A DNA stretch of 64,000 nt from Phytophthora colocasiae (lineage: Eukaryota; Oomycota; Peronosporomycetes; Peronosporales; Peronosporaceae), in NCBI GenBank assembly GCA_018806915.1, contig JAGKQI010000031.1, positions 62,001 to 126,000 of the forward strand, read 5' to 3'. Position numbers and translations under genes: made by a program. The notes under the pieces were generated by a model that did no database searches, was not told the DNA's origin, and worked only from the letters and a program-made list of their open reading frames with translations. Positions 40,099-50,400 of the stretch are shown here, piece by piece (positions within the stretch are counted from its first letter, which is position 1; each line of letters opens with the position of its first letter).

Positions 40099-41361
40099 TT
40101 GGATCCTCCGGAGGTGGTCAACCTGACTTCTGCGTCCCAGGGACAAGCTGGAGCGACCTTGTTGACTATGAGGCCCTTCATAAACTCCAGTATCATCGGA
40201 GAATTTGATCCCCGAGCGACACTACGGGAGCGTGTTCACTGGTGGGAGCGCTTCGTGAACATGGCATCTCAGGGAGCATGGACGAACAAGACCCGCATAC
40301 AGGAACTCAAGCTGAAGCTCCCGGTGTCTGCCAGAGATTGGTTCAACCAGCTTCCGAAGAGCGTTTCCCGTGACTGGAAGGAATTATCGTCGGAGTTTCG
40401 CAGGCGCTATTGCAAGGCCCGGTCATCATACTCCGAGAGATATTTCACGATGGAAATGAAGAGTTCCGAGACTCCGTTGGACTTCTTCTATCGCCTGAAC
40501 TCGGCCGCCGGAAAAGCTGAGGTGGACTTCAGAAAATCCTCCAGACGCCTGGAGAAACATGTCCTGAGGTACATCACCAAGCTGAAGGACGAGCGTCTGA
40601 AGATCGCGTTACAAGGCCGGAAGTTCAGGAGTATCTCGGACTTGGAATATGCTCTGCAACAGGACGAAGATGTCTGGCGAACTGCTGATCAAGACACTAC
40701 GACCACCAGACATCGGGATTTCCGAGCGGACAATCTCCCACGCGGACAGTTTAAGCCGAAGCGTATGGGGAAGACTTACGTCGCCCGAGAAGCAGACTCG
40801 AATGCCTCTGACGATGTCGATGTGGATACCAGAACTCAAGAGAAGGATGCCAGAGCTTCGTCGTCAGAGCACGATCGCGAGATGTCTGGTGTACAATCTT
40901 CGTCTGGTGTACAATCTGCCTCTCAGGCGCCTGGTGGTGCTGATTGGACTCAGACTCTGACAAACGAAGTCTACCGAGTCATGGATAACATGGGATGGCG
41001 ACCGCCGCCCCAGTCTCCCCGAGGATCATCAGGTCAAGACTTCCAACATACACGTCGGGACAACCCTGATTACTGGAACAAGTTCTGCGAGAAGTGTCGC
41101 CGCTCGGGTCACTCTGAAGAGAACTGTTGGAGAGACATTGTCTGCGACAGATGTCAGGAGAAAGGTCACCCGAGCAGGATGTGCCGAGTACCGCCGTGTG
41201 AGGTTTGCGGAAAGGTGCACTCTGGGAGACCATGCGAAGACATCAAGACTCTGGAATCCCTCAAGAAACTAGCCCGTCAAGGTACACTGAAGGACCTGCC
41301 GGATCACCTACTGGAGAGACTCCTGGGTGACGAGGCTGACTCTGGGAAACAGTTAAACTAG
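40099..41361 (+). CDS. Giant Gypsy: gag capsid and nucleocapsid
   Basis: 420 codons. The capsid-like part has WWERFVNMASQG, LKLPVSARDWFNQLP and FRRRYCKA, matching Retrotrans_gag. Near residues 335–385 are three Cys/His clusters (CEKCRRSGHSEENC, CDRCQEKGHPSRMC, CEVCGKVHSGRPC), the same three-knuckle layout as Gypsy element 1. It ends 66 bp before the protease ORF start. Confidence 0.85.
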   Translation: MDPPEVVNLTSASQGQAGATLLTMRPFINSSIIGEFDPRATLRERVHWWERFVNMASQGAWTNKTRIQELKLKLPVSARDWFNQLPKSVSRDWKELSSEFRRRYCKARSSYSERYFTMEMKSSETPLDFFYRLNSAAGKAEVDFRKSSRRLEKHVLRYITKLKDERLKIALQGRKFRSISDLEYALQQDEDVWRTADQDTTTTRHRDFRADNLPRGQFKPKRMGKTYVAREADSNASDDVDVDTRTQEKDARASSSEHDREMSGVQSSSGVQSASQAPGGADWTQTLTNEVYRVMDNMGWRPPPQSPRGSSGQDFQHTRRDNPDYWNKFCEKCRRSGHSEENCWRDIVCDRCQEKGHPSRMCRVPPCEVCGKVHSGRPCEDIKTLESLKKLARQGTLKDLPDHLLERLLGDEADSGKQLN

Positions 41362-41426
41362 CAAGCCCGTCGGATGGGGATCCGAAACGCGCCGGGCAAG
41401 GCACACCCCCAGAGTTATGTGTTCTA

Positions 41427-42734
41427 GTGTACGTAGGACCGGAGCTGAAAACAACCCAACCTAAAAATCAACATTGCATGACCGCTTTAGCTCAAGAATC
41501 AGCCATGTCTTCAGAAATTCCGCGTCTGAGAGACAGTTCATCGGACTTTCCGAAAGACTGTTCACCGGACTTTCCGAGAGACAATGAACCGCCTCCGGAC
41601 GACACAATCCAGTTTCGTCTGAAAGACGGGGAATGTTATGGCTGGTGGGAGGATCACTACCCTGATCCTGCAAAGCGTGATGTGGTTATGGTGCATGGCG
41701 CTGTCAATGATCATCGGACCAAGATTCTCCTGGACACCGGTGCGACTATCAACATCCTGAGTTACGACTTTGCGCGTAAGCTCGGACTCAGGCTCAAGTC
41801 ACACAAACAAACAAGAGTGTCTGGGATGGGAGGAGTTCCGACGTACATTGGTGCCAGTGCTGAGATCAAGCTGACCCTCGGACCGAGGGTGGTTTACATT
41901 GTTGATGTCTGGGTTGCGAATATCGGCGAAGGTATAAACGTGCTATTGGGAATGGGATTCATGTTCGCTGCTGGTCTGAGGATCAGCGTTCGTGAGGGAC
42001 TGGTATCTATGCCAGACGAAGTCGTGGTGATGATGTGCAGCTGGGAGCCTGGTGATCATATCGGCAGGAACAGGTCCATCAGACCAAGTGAAGCTGTACT
42101 TCTGAGACCTGGTGAAGAATTTGTTGTTCGCATTGATTATGGTCCGACGAACCCACAACGAGAAGTCGTGTGGGCGGGACGTGGAGACCGTTGGGTGACT
42201 CAGCTGATTTATGCAGCCCGGTCATGGCCTGTGGCGGTGCGCGTGGTGAACATTTCTGACAAGAATACGTGGGTGAATGAATTTTCTGACGTTGCAAGGA
42301 TTGTGGAGTATGGATTTTTCCCACGACATGGTCGCTTTGTACGGCCAGGCTCTGCAGCCTATCGTGACTGGGAAGTTTTGATTCTGGAAAACACTCCATC
42401 ACCAGAGACGAAGAGACGCCTGAAGGCCGGAGCTGACTTGGAGGATCTGATGCCTCAACCTCCGTGTGTGGATCACCCGGTATACCCGTGGCCAACTAAG
42501 ATCTTACAGCGCCCAAGGCTGGACAATGCTCGAGTACAGTTTGTGAGGCCTACTTCGGTCCCACGAACAAAACGAGTTCGTTTTGCTTTGGATGCGGCTA
42601 CGCAGACAGATGACTGGGTGGATGCCGGAAGAGAGGAGACCCGAGATACCGCTGTGGACACCGGAGATTCAGGAATTGCCATCCAGAAGAAACGACTCGA
42701 AGGACTCTGGAACCATGCCTGGAATTCCGAGTAA
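41427..42734 (+). CDS. Giant Gypsy: aspartic protease region
   Basis: 435 codons. Retropepsin active site LLDTGATINIL at about residue 100 with the later LLGMGFMFAAG segment (normally LLGMDFL; the second Asp is Gly here). After this comes a domain shared with Gypsy element 1 (WVTQLIYAARSW, and VRVVNIS) and a Pro-rich linker. It overlaps the RT frame at 42583–42734, so pol continues by a frameshift. In-frame with nothing upstream; the first Met may not be the true start because gag-pol is probably a polyprotein. Confidence 0.85.
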   Translation: MYVGPELKTTQPKNQHCMTALAQESAMSSEIPRLRDSSSDFPKDCSPDFPRDNEPPPDDTIQFRLKDGECYGWWEDHYPDPAKRDVVMVHGAVNDHRTKILLDTGATINILSYDFARKLGLRLKSHKQTRVSGMGGVPTYIGASAEIKLTLGPRVVYIVDVWVANIGEGINVLLGMGFMFAAGLRISVREGLVSMPDEVVVMMCSWEPGDHIGRNRSIRPSEAVLLRPGEEFVVRIDYGPTNPQREVVWAGRGDRWVTQLIYAARSWPVAVRVVNISDKNTWVNEFSDVARIVEYGFFPRHGRFVRPGSAAYRDWEVLILENTPSPETKRRLKAGADLEDLMPQPPCVDHPVYPWPTKILQRPRLDNARVQFVRPTSVPRTKRVRFALDAATQTDDWVDAGREETRDTAVDTGDSGIAIQKKRLEGLWNHAWNSE

Positions 42735-43992
42735 CATGGTCGAGGATGAAGTCACCCTGAGTGTTTCTGGTGAACTGTTTATGGGAGATGAGGATCCGAC
42801 AGACTGTTCATGGGACATCCCAATCCAGTGTATGCCAGGCACCCCTGTGGAAAAGCTCCGAGCCGAGTACGAGCGGTGCATGCGAGTCACGAATGAGGAG
42901 TTGGATCTGGAACCCGGTGTCTACATACGGGAAGGAACGGACCTACTCTCTCAATTACGTGACCAACTGGTTATGCTGCCTGAATTGGAAGATCTGACTC
43001 CCGAATGCGATATCGACAAGGCTGACGTCGGGGTACCCGGGAAAACAACGCCGGAAATGGAGAAGAAACTCAGGGACATTCTGAAGTATCATCGGAAAAT
43101 CTTTCTGGGAGACGGCAATGCCGCACCTGCCCCGGCAAGGGGCGTGGTCTGTGACTTGGACGTGGAAGACGCTAAACCTGTTGCCCAACGTCCGAGGTCC
43201 GTTGCCCCTCACCTGATGATCAAGGTGTACGAACTTCTGAAGAAACTCCTGGAGACCGGACTCATCGAATACTCGACTTCGCCTTGGGCATCACCAATTG
43301 TGATTGTCCTCAAGAAGAATGGTGTGGACATACGCATGTGCATTGATTATCGAGTGGTGAATGGTTTTATCCAGTTGTCGCGTTATCCGTTGCCCCTGAT
43401 AGACGATCTGTTGATTGGTTTTGAGGCAGCACTGTGGTTTATGAGTCTGGATATGGCGAGTGGTTTTTGGGCTATTCGAATGACGGAGCGTGCGAGGCTG
43501 ATCTCAGCGTTCATCTGCCCATTTGGGCATTTCCAGTGGGTAAGAATGCCCTTCGGTCTGAAGAACGCGCCCCTGGTATACCAGGCGATGTTGGATAACT
43601 GCCTGTGGGGGTTCGTGCGATTGTCACCTGAAGAAGAAGCTGAGGTTGACCCCGATGTGCTGGAATTCCTGAAGTTAGAACCCCAGAACTCTGACGTACA
43701 TGGTCTGATGTCTGGTGAACAACTTCAGAACTCTGATGAACACATGCCAGGGGTTCCGGTGCTCACCGACCAAATGACTGTCTTTCAGAGGAACATCCCA
43801 GTCCCGTCCTTCATGGGACCGGTACTCGGTCGAAGTTCCTACATTGACGACATTGCTCATGGGGCGCCCACCTGGGATCAACTTTGTGAAGACCTGAACG
43901 CCTTGCTCTTCAGACTCAGATACTGGAACATTTCTGTGAGCTTGCCCAAGAGCGAGTTCAGGGAAGCTGACGATTCCTTATCTGTCGCATGA
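42583..43992 (+). CDS. Giant Gypsy: reverse transcriptase
   Basis: The RT core begins near residue 150 of this 469-codon frame: SPWASPIVIVLKKNG, RMCIDYRVVNG, motif A SLDMASGFW, FGHFQWVRMPFGLKNAP, and motif C YIDD near residue 420. Between FGLKNAP and YIDD are about 85 residues, several times the usual spacing, with an insert containing repeated Ser-Asp-Val-His/Ser-Gly-Glu-Gln units. The frame breaks near 43960 (one-base shift) and the reading continues from ~43970 in the 44048 ORF frame. Confidence 0.9.
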   Translation: MLWMRLRRQMTGWMPEERRPEIPLWTPEIQELPSRRNDSKDSGTMPGIPSNMVEDEVTLSVSGELFMGDEDPTDCSWDIPIQCMPGTPVEKLRAEYERCMRVTNEELDLEPGVYIREGTDLLSQLRDQLVMLPELEDLTPECDIDKADVGVPGKTTPEMEKKLRDILKYHRKIFLGDGNAAPAPARGVVCDLDVEDAKPVAQRPRSVAPHLMIKVYELLKKLLETGLIEYSTSPWASPIVIVLKKNGVDIRMCIDYRVVNGFIQLSRYPLPLIDDLLIGFEAALWFMSLDMASGFWAIRMTERARLISAFICPFGHFQWVRMPFGLKNAPLVYQAMLDNCLWGFVRLSPEEEAEVDPDVLEFLKLEPQNSDVHGLMSGEQLQNSDEHMPGVPVLTDQMTVFQRNIPVPSFMGPVLGRSSYIDDIAHGAPTWDQLCEDLNALLFRLRYWNISVSLPKSEFREADDSLSVA

Positions 43993-44047
43993 GATCAGTG
44001 CTGAAGGACTGAGAGCTACACCGAAGATCGTCAAGGGAGTAGAGGAA

Positions 44048-46084
44048 TTGCCGTTCCCGTCGACACTCAAGGGAGTACAGAGTTTCATGGGAAGTCTGAA
44101 TTACTACAACAAGTTTATCGAGGACTTACCGGTGATCGCTGCTGTGCTCTACGAGTTGTCTGATGAACAGATTCGTGCTGGTCGAGATTTGGCTCGAGCT
44201 AGGGAAGCCTTTGAGATTCTGAAGCGCAAGATTGTCTCGACACCGCTCCTCAGACACCCGGATCGCACCAGACCTTTCGTCATTATACCTCATGCGAACC
44301 CGTGGGCTGCTTCAGCCGTCTTGGGACAGGAGTACGATGGAGTGATACACCCCGTACGGTTCACTGGACGTGTGCTGAATGAGGCAGAACTCCGGTATCA
44401 CATTGCAGAGAAGGAGGTCATCGCGATTCTCAGGGTTCTGGAGAACTTTCGGGCTCTGGTAAACACGAGTCCCGTGATCACGGTGTACACCAGACATTCG
44501 GTGTTGAAATGGCTCCTGTCATCCAGCTCGGCTGATGGTCGGAACGTGAAGTGGGGATTGAAGTTGTCACATTGGAACTTGGAGATTCGCAGAATCCAGC
44601 GAGATGAAGATGGTCTCCCGGCTATTCTTGGAGCGGGCATCACACCCCGTGAACACCTCGATGAGGTCTCTGAAAACCTCATCCCCGTCAAGGGGCGAGT
44701 CAAACCTCCAGCACCCATTAGCGTGGAGATGCTAGAGGCTGACTACCGAGGTTGTGTTCTGAGTTTTGATGGTGCCGCCAAGACATCCACTCGCCTGGGA
44801 AGCTGCGGATGTGTGCTCTGGGAGCTCCCGGGGTGGAACATCCTGGAAGCCCAAGGGTTCGCTCTGAAAGATGTCACTGTGAATGACTCAGAATACTGTG
44901 GTTTGATCAATGGATTGAAGTTGGCTTTGGAACGTGGCATCCGAGACTTGGTAGTTGTCGGAGACTCCCGTATCGCTATACAGCAAGCCCAAGGTCTGAT
45001 CAATTGTAATCAGCCGAACCTGCAGCGGAAATTGGCCGAGTTTGAGTCTCTGAAGATCAAGTTCCAGTCTCTGAAGCTAGTGCACGTGAAGCGTGAGTTC
45101 AACCAAGCAGCGGACTATTTGACGTCCAAGACTCTTGTTCTTGGCGAGTCCTGGCAGGTCCAAGACCCTGACGAACTGACTCATCTGAAATTGGTGTCCA
45201 AGATCCCAGAGAAGTTGATGAAGCCTCCCGAAGGGGTGTCTTCTGAAGCCCCGGACGATGTTCACCAGACCTCTGGTGAACATGATTGTACACCGGAGAT
45301 GGATGACCCAGGGCCAGAGTCTGCGCCCCTGCCTCATGCTGCCAAGGTGCTTGTTGCCATCACTCGTGCACGCAATCAGGAAGAAGCAAACCTACCAGAT
45401 GACGCGGAGGCTCGTGAACCCATGGGCCCATTAGAGTTTCAGGAAGAACGCTGGCGGCGGATCAAAGTTTACCAGACTCAAGATGTTCATCTGGCAGAAC
45501 TCATTAAGTTCCTTAAGGGTGACGTGGGAGATCTACCACGACCCCGAGTGAGGAAGCTGGCCAGGATTGCCGATGACTTCATCTTGGATTCCAGAGACGT
45601 TTTGTACCGCCTCAGCCGTGCTACCAGAGAACGTCCGAGAGACATGGTCGATGAACTCAGACTTGTGGTTCCCAGAGACTTGCATGCTGATATGCTGCAC
45701 TATGCTCATGGGGATTACCAGGGTGCTCACCAGGGAATCAAACGTACGTTCGAGAAGCTGAGCTCCGAGTTCTACTGGATTGGTATGTACGCTGATGTGG
45801 AAAGGTTCGTCAAAGAGTGTATGGACTGTGCAAGTGGCAAGGGGCGTCCCCCGAATCCTGGACCGTCGCCCGGTAACATCGAGCCCAGTCGACCTTTTGA
45901 GGTGGTGTCCATGGATTTCGTGACGCACATGCCAAAGTCTGCCAGAGGCAACACGTTCCTGTTGTTGTTCCAAGACATGTTCTCAGGATATGTGATGTGC
46001 AAGCCCATGAGTATTACTACGGCTCAAGATGTCGCTGAGGCCTACGAGGAACGTGTCTTCCGGAACTTCGGAGCTAGTTCCTGA
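44048..46084 (+). CDS. Giant Gypsy: dual RNase H and integrase (first part)
   Basis: 678 codons. RT thumb SFMGSLNYYNKFIED, then a canonical-position RNase H in which the usual TDAS motif reads PHAN, so its catalytic Asp is gone. A second RNase H (residues ~240–360) has SFDGAAKTSTRLG, NDSEYCGLINGL, VVGDSRIAIQQ and FNQAADYL with acidic residues in place. Dual RNase H Ty3/Gypsy elements with an extra archaeal-type domain are described from oomycetes and plants. Integrase follows with its HHCC finger (HYAH…HQGIKRTF…CMDCASG) and first catalytic Asp in VVSMDFVTHM. A frameshift near 46075 splits the integrase core. Confidence 0.88.
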   Translation: MPFPSTLKGVQSFMGSLNYYNKFIEDLPVIAAVLYELSDEQIRAGRDLARAREAFEILKRKIVSTPLLRHPDRTRPFVIIPHANPWAASAVLGQEYDGVIHPVRFTGRVLNEAELRYHIAEKEVIAILRVLENFRALVNTSPVITVYTRHSVLKWLLSSSSADGRNVKWGLKLSHWNLEIRRIQRDEDGLPAILGAGITPREHLDEVSENLIPVKGRVKPPAPISVEMLEADYRGCVLSFDGAAKTSTRLGSCGCVLWELPGWNILEAQGFALKDVTVNDSEYCGLINGLKLALERGIRDLVVVGDSRIAIQQAQGLINCNQPNLQRKLAEFESLKIKFQSLKLVHVKREFNQAADYLTSKTLVLGESWQVQDPDELTHLKLVSKIPEKLMKPPEGVSSEAPDDVHQTSGEHDCTPEMDDPGPESAPLPHAAKVLVAITRARNQEEANLPDDAEAREPMGPLEFQEERWRRIKVYQTQDVHLAELIKFLKGDVGDLPRPRVRKLARIADDFILDSRDVLYRLSRATRERPRDMVDELRLVVPRDLHADMLHYAHGDYQGAHQGIKRTFEKLSSEFYWIGMYADVERFVKECMDCASGKGRPPNPGPSPGNIEPSRPFEVVSMDFVTHMPKSARGNTFLLLFQDMFSGYVMCKPMSITTAQDVAEAYEERVFRNFGASS

Positions 46085-46110
46085 TACGCCATGATCAAGA
46101 CCCTCGGTTC

Positions 46111-47091
46111 ATGAGTGAAGTGTTCAGGTGTTTCCGGGACCTCCTGGGAAGCAGACAGCGAGCGACTCTGGCGTACCGTCCCCAGGCGAACGGCCAACAA
46201 GAACGGTCTGTTCAGACGGTCGTGCGCGCCATCAAGGCTTACATCGCCGAAGCTGATCAGAGTGACTGGGACGATCACGCCGAGCGTCTGATGTTCGCAT
46301 TGAATACTTCCTTTGATGCGACCCGTCTGGAAACACCTTTCTTTCTGGTGCACGGATGGGATGCTCATGGGACTGTGTCCGCAATGCTTGGTCCAAAGCC
46401 TTCTGGTGTACAAGAGCGCACTGCTTATGAGTGGCGTCGGAAGATGCAGCGAGATTACAGCTACGCTCAAGCCTGTGCTGAAGAGCTTCAGAAGAAGGCC
46501 AAGCGGGAGCGTTCTGAAGAACAGACTCGAAAGTGGAAGGAGTTGTCGGAACGTCTGAAGTCCGGATTTGCCGTCGGTGATGCCGTGTGGTTATACATCC
46601 CCAAGGTACAAACGGGGTTGAGTCGGAAACTCGCACACATGTGGCACGGCCCTTTCCGGATCGAAGAGATGTTGGACGATTTTCGTGTGAAACTGAAGGT
46701 TGAGGATACCGGGTATCGGGTGAACCCTTGGGTTCATATAAGTCGCCTGAAGCCGAGAGCCTTGTTTCCCAGAAGACCGACTGTGGAACTCGATGTTCGC
46801 GAGGATGATGACTTTGATGCAGCGCTGTTACCAGAAGACAGTTGGGAGCCCGACACCGAGAATGATGAATACGAAGTGGAAAAGATACTTGACACTCGGT
46901 GGAGCAAACGTACCAGGACCTCCAAGAGACTTCGCGAATACCTGGTCAAGTGGAAGGGGTACGACGAGACAGAGTGGCTACCCTTGTCAAAGCTGAACTG
47001 TGGCGCTTTACTGTATGAGTTCAATCAGAGCGCACGAGCGCGAGCTCGTTTCCAAGCAATGCAAGCTGGAGACGATCACCCCAGAGTTTAA
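46111..47091 (+). CDS. Giant Gypsy: integrase (second part) and chromodomain
   Basis: 326 codons. Begins inside the integrase core: the second catalytic Asp is just upstream in the shifted frame (DPRFM), and the Glu is in RPQANGQQERSVQ. Then comes an integrase C-terminal region (GDAVWLYIPKVQTG, KLAHMWHGPFRIEEML) and a chromodomain near residues 250–310 (EYEVEKILDTRW … REYLVKWKGYDETEWLP). A chromodomain on integrase is a chromovirus trait that can direct insertion into marked chromatin. It ends before the antisense ORF region. Confidence 0.88.
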   Translation: MSEVFRCFRDLLGSRQRATLAYRPQANGQQERSVQTVVRAIKAYIAEADQSDWDDHAERLMFALNTSFDATRLETPFFLVHGWDAHGTVSAMLGPKPSGVQERTAYEWRRKMQRDYSYAQACAEELQKKAKRERSEEQTRKWKELSERLKSGFAVGDAVWLYIPKVQTGLSRKLAHMWHGPFRIEEMLDDFRVKLKVEDTGYRVNPWVHISRLKPRALFPRRPTVELDVREDDDFDAALLPEDSWEPDTENDEYEVEKILDTRWSKRTRTSKRLREYLVKWKGYDETEWLPLSKLNCGALLYEFNQSARARARFQAMQAGDDHPRV

Positions 47092-47476
47092 ACTCTGAGA
47101 CTTATTCTGAGAACTCTGGTGAACATCACTGTTCACCAGGCGATGTATTTCAGAGATGAGGTGTCTGAGAGACATGTCTTTCGGAAATGAGATTTCGGGG
47201 ATACGTGACTCCCAGGGATGGTGATTGTTATGTGAATTTGTATGGAGATGATTTTGTGGTTGTGTGTGTATGATGGAATTTTACGAAGTGGATTATGATG
47301 ATGCTATGAGAAGAAGATTACTGAACGACATGTGAGGATGTTAAAGGAGAAAGTCGTCGGGGAGCTATATTTGGAATTGTTACTACGCTACGATATGCAG
47401 ACGGCTAAGTTGTTCTGGAAGAAGAAGTGTAGTTCCCCGGAGATGTCGCGAAGAGTACACCGGACTTCTGGCGTAC

Positions 47477-50400
47477 TTACTTCAGAGAGACAGGATTTTC
47501 GGCGCGTTCAGCGGGCGTCAGAGCTTGTTTCCGGAGATCGGATGGCACGAATTCCATCCAGTCCTTGTCGGAAGACGCTGTGGCCCACTGCGTGCGCGCC
47601 GGTTCCGCTGAGTCGATAGCTTCGAGTTGCTTGCGCAAGCTCAGGCACTTGGGACCTCCGATGTCACGTGCACGTGGGTCCTGCCAGATCCATGGGCAAT
47701 ATTTGTCCGGGACCTTCCAGATACCAGGCTCGAACATGAGCGTTTCCGGGAAATCCTTGTGCTTCAGAATCTTGGATACTGCCCCTCGATATTGGCGCAG
47801 TAACGATGCACGTCGGAGCCCACGTTCCTTGTGCTGTTCACCGGACAGCAGGTCCTCGTCGGGATCCATGATCACCCAGTGAGTGCGTTCCCATAGCGCT
47901 TGGGCGTGCTTGCGCATGAGAGACGCGAGTTCTTCGATGTCCGCCTGAACCAAGGGACAGAGGTCTTCACGCCGGTGAAAGTACAGTTCGGTCCGACGGT
48001 TCTGGTACATGACGTCCCAGGGCGCTGGCACTTCATCCAGCAGGGCTTGGTATTTCTTGGAATTCCAACGTTTCTTGAGGCGTGCCAGACTGTGTCTGTG
48101 GGGCTCGAAGTCTGGGAACCCTGGAGTCTGCCCGATGGACGTCTTGGTGTCACTTGTCGGCTGGACCGGAATGCCGTAGTACAACCACGAAGAACAATGT
48201 GTGTCCGGGGCCTCGATCGTCAGTAATTCCTTTGGCGTCAGCGACTTGTACGACTTGGACACCAGACTTGACTTCCGGAGTTTACCAGAAGGTCGCTTGC
48301 CCGAAGAACTCTTAGGCGACTTGGAGTCTTGAGACTTCTTGTCCTTGGAACTCGACTTGGGCGAACCACCGGATTTCTTGCTCTTGGGACTTGACGTGGA
48401 AGTGCCACCGGACTTTTGACTGCCTGACTTGGACCTGGATGCCTCGTGTACACTATCCCGCTTGGACTTCTTGGTAGGGATTATCGGACCCGAGTCGTCC
48501 GAGTCGCTGGACTCGTAGTCCCGTGGACGCTTGTTGCCGGCGTGCGAGTGATCATCAGACTCATCGTCGTCAGAGTCATCGCTGTTGCCGCTCGACTTCT
48601 CGTCGTCAGACTCGCTGTCGCTGGATGCAGATTCTTGTTCACCAGACTCCTTGAAGTCCGGGTCCTTCTGAGGGTCATCCTCTGTGGACTCAGGCTCACT
48701 GATGGGATACGGGACGTGAGCGTCCAGTGCCTCCCAGACCGGTGGCTCCACATCGTTCTTCTGAAGCCGGCGCAGTTCCTCCTCAGCCATCTTGTAATAC
48801 GTCTCTGGGACGTACGAAGTCCACGGGGTCTGATTCAGCTTGCGCCAGTACATCATGCTCACTAGCATTTTTACCAAGGGGCGCCCCGTGAACAGACTGT
48901 GGGCGGGCTTGTCCGTGCGCAGCCACTTCATCGCTGTCTCGTAAGAAATGCCGGCGAGCAGAGCCAAGCGCAAGTCCGGACGAACTTCTTCCCAGACGAC
49001 TCCAGGTGGTAATGTGGTGTGAACCACGTCCTTGGACACCGGAGACTTGGCGTTCGCCGGACGCACCGAATCGATACCAGGCGTGTAATTCTTGGGACGA
49101 TCCTGAGGAACACGAACCCGATGTTTCCCAGACGGCCGGTTGGGCTTGAGTGGTGGAGATCCGGAAGATTTGGGTGACCTGGTGGGCGACCCAGACTTGT
49201 TCACCGGGCGAGTGCCTGATTTTTCGGGGCCACCCGCATGTTCACCGGAGACCTTCACACCACTGCCAGCACCCGTCAGATCCAGCACTTTGGTCGATTT
49301 CTTGGCCTCCGCAGCTTGATCGAAGCGAATTCTCGCCAGACGCTTGGAGAAGTCAGGAATTTCCGCCTTACGCTGATCCATTGCCGTCACATTGATGATA
49401 GTGTCCCAGTCCCCAGGCGGCGCCTTGCCCTCTTGGAAGTTCACCAGAAGCTCCCGAAGACGCACCCAATTGCCGTTCAACTCCCCGTGTTCAAACAGGT
49501 ACTCCAGAAAACCCCAGGAGTCTGTGGCCGTGGTCGTGGGGCGAGCCTTCAGCAACCGGACTTCCGTTTGAGAGTCCGCCAGGCGTTCCTCTAAGGCCGC
49601 TTTCTCGGACTCCAGAGCATCTATCTGGTCCTGATAATGGGCCGCGAGACTCTTGGACTCTGCATTCAGACGATCTTCGACCTCACCAGCAGTACGTCGG
49701 GCGTCCAGCACTTCATGGCGCCAATACTGGCAGTTGAAAACCCACTGACGCTTGAGATCTTCGGACTCGTTCTGGATAGCGGCCGTGTCCACCAGAGATG
49801 TGTTGCCCTGGGACTCAACTTGAAGTCGAAGCCGACGGTGAGCGCCGGCCATCTGCTTCAGATAGCCGGATGTCTTGTACACCCGCTCAGCGAGACGCTG
49901 ATGAGGGAGGTGCAGGAGGATTGACGCCAACTCCCGATGGACATCGACGGACCCCATGTGCGCTTCGAGGTTCTGGCGGTCACGGCTATCCACGTGAGGA
50001 ACGAGCATCTGACTTTCAGTGAAGTCAGGGATAACACGCTCAAGCTCCGAGATGTCCGCCGACGTGAACTCTTCAAGGCCCACCAGAACACCAGGTCCGC
50101 CATAGATGTTCGCGATGTGGTTGCCCACACGGAAGTCCTCGGCGAGCGCCGGAACACCAACCAGGAATGGCTGTCCGTCAGGCGTTGGCTCAGGGTCCAC
50201 CCAGTTGGAAGGGGCGTCAGCAGTCATGTCGCCCAATAGTTGTTGCCCAGGCGCAAACAGGCTATCCACCTCAGTGGTGGAAAGGATGTGCGGCCCTCTA
50301 GGGAATGGAGTTGAGACGCTGGAAGAAGGATTCGTGGAGGCAGAAGCCGTAGACGTGGCAGGCACGATCGTGCTATTATCGCTGTCAGCAGCATCAACGC

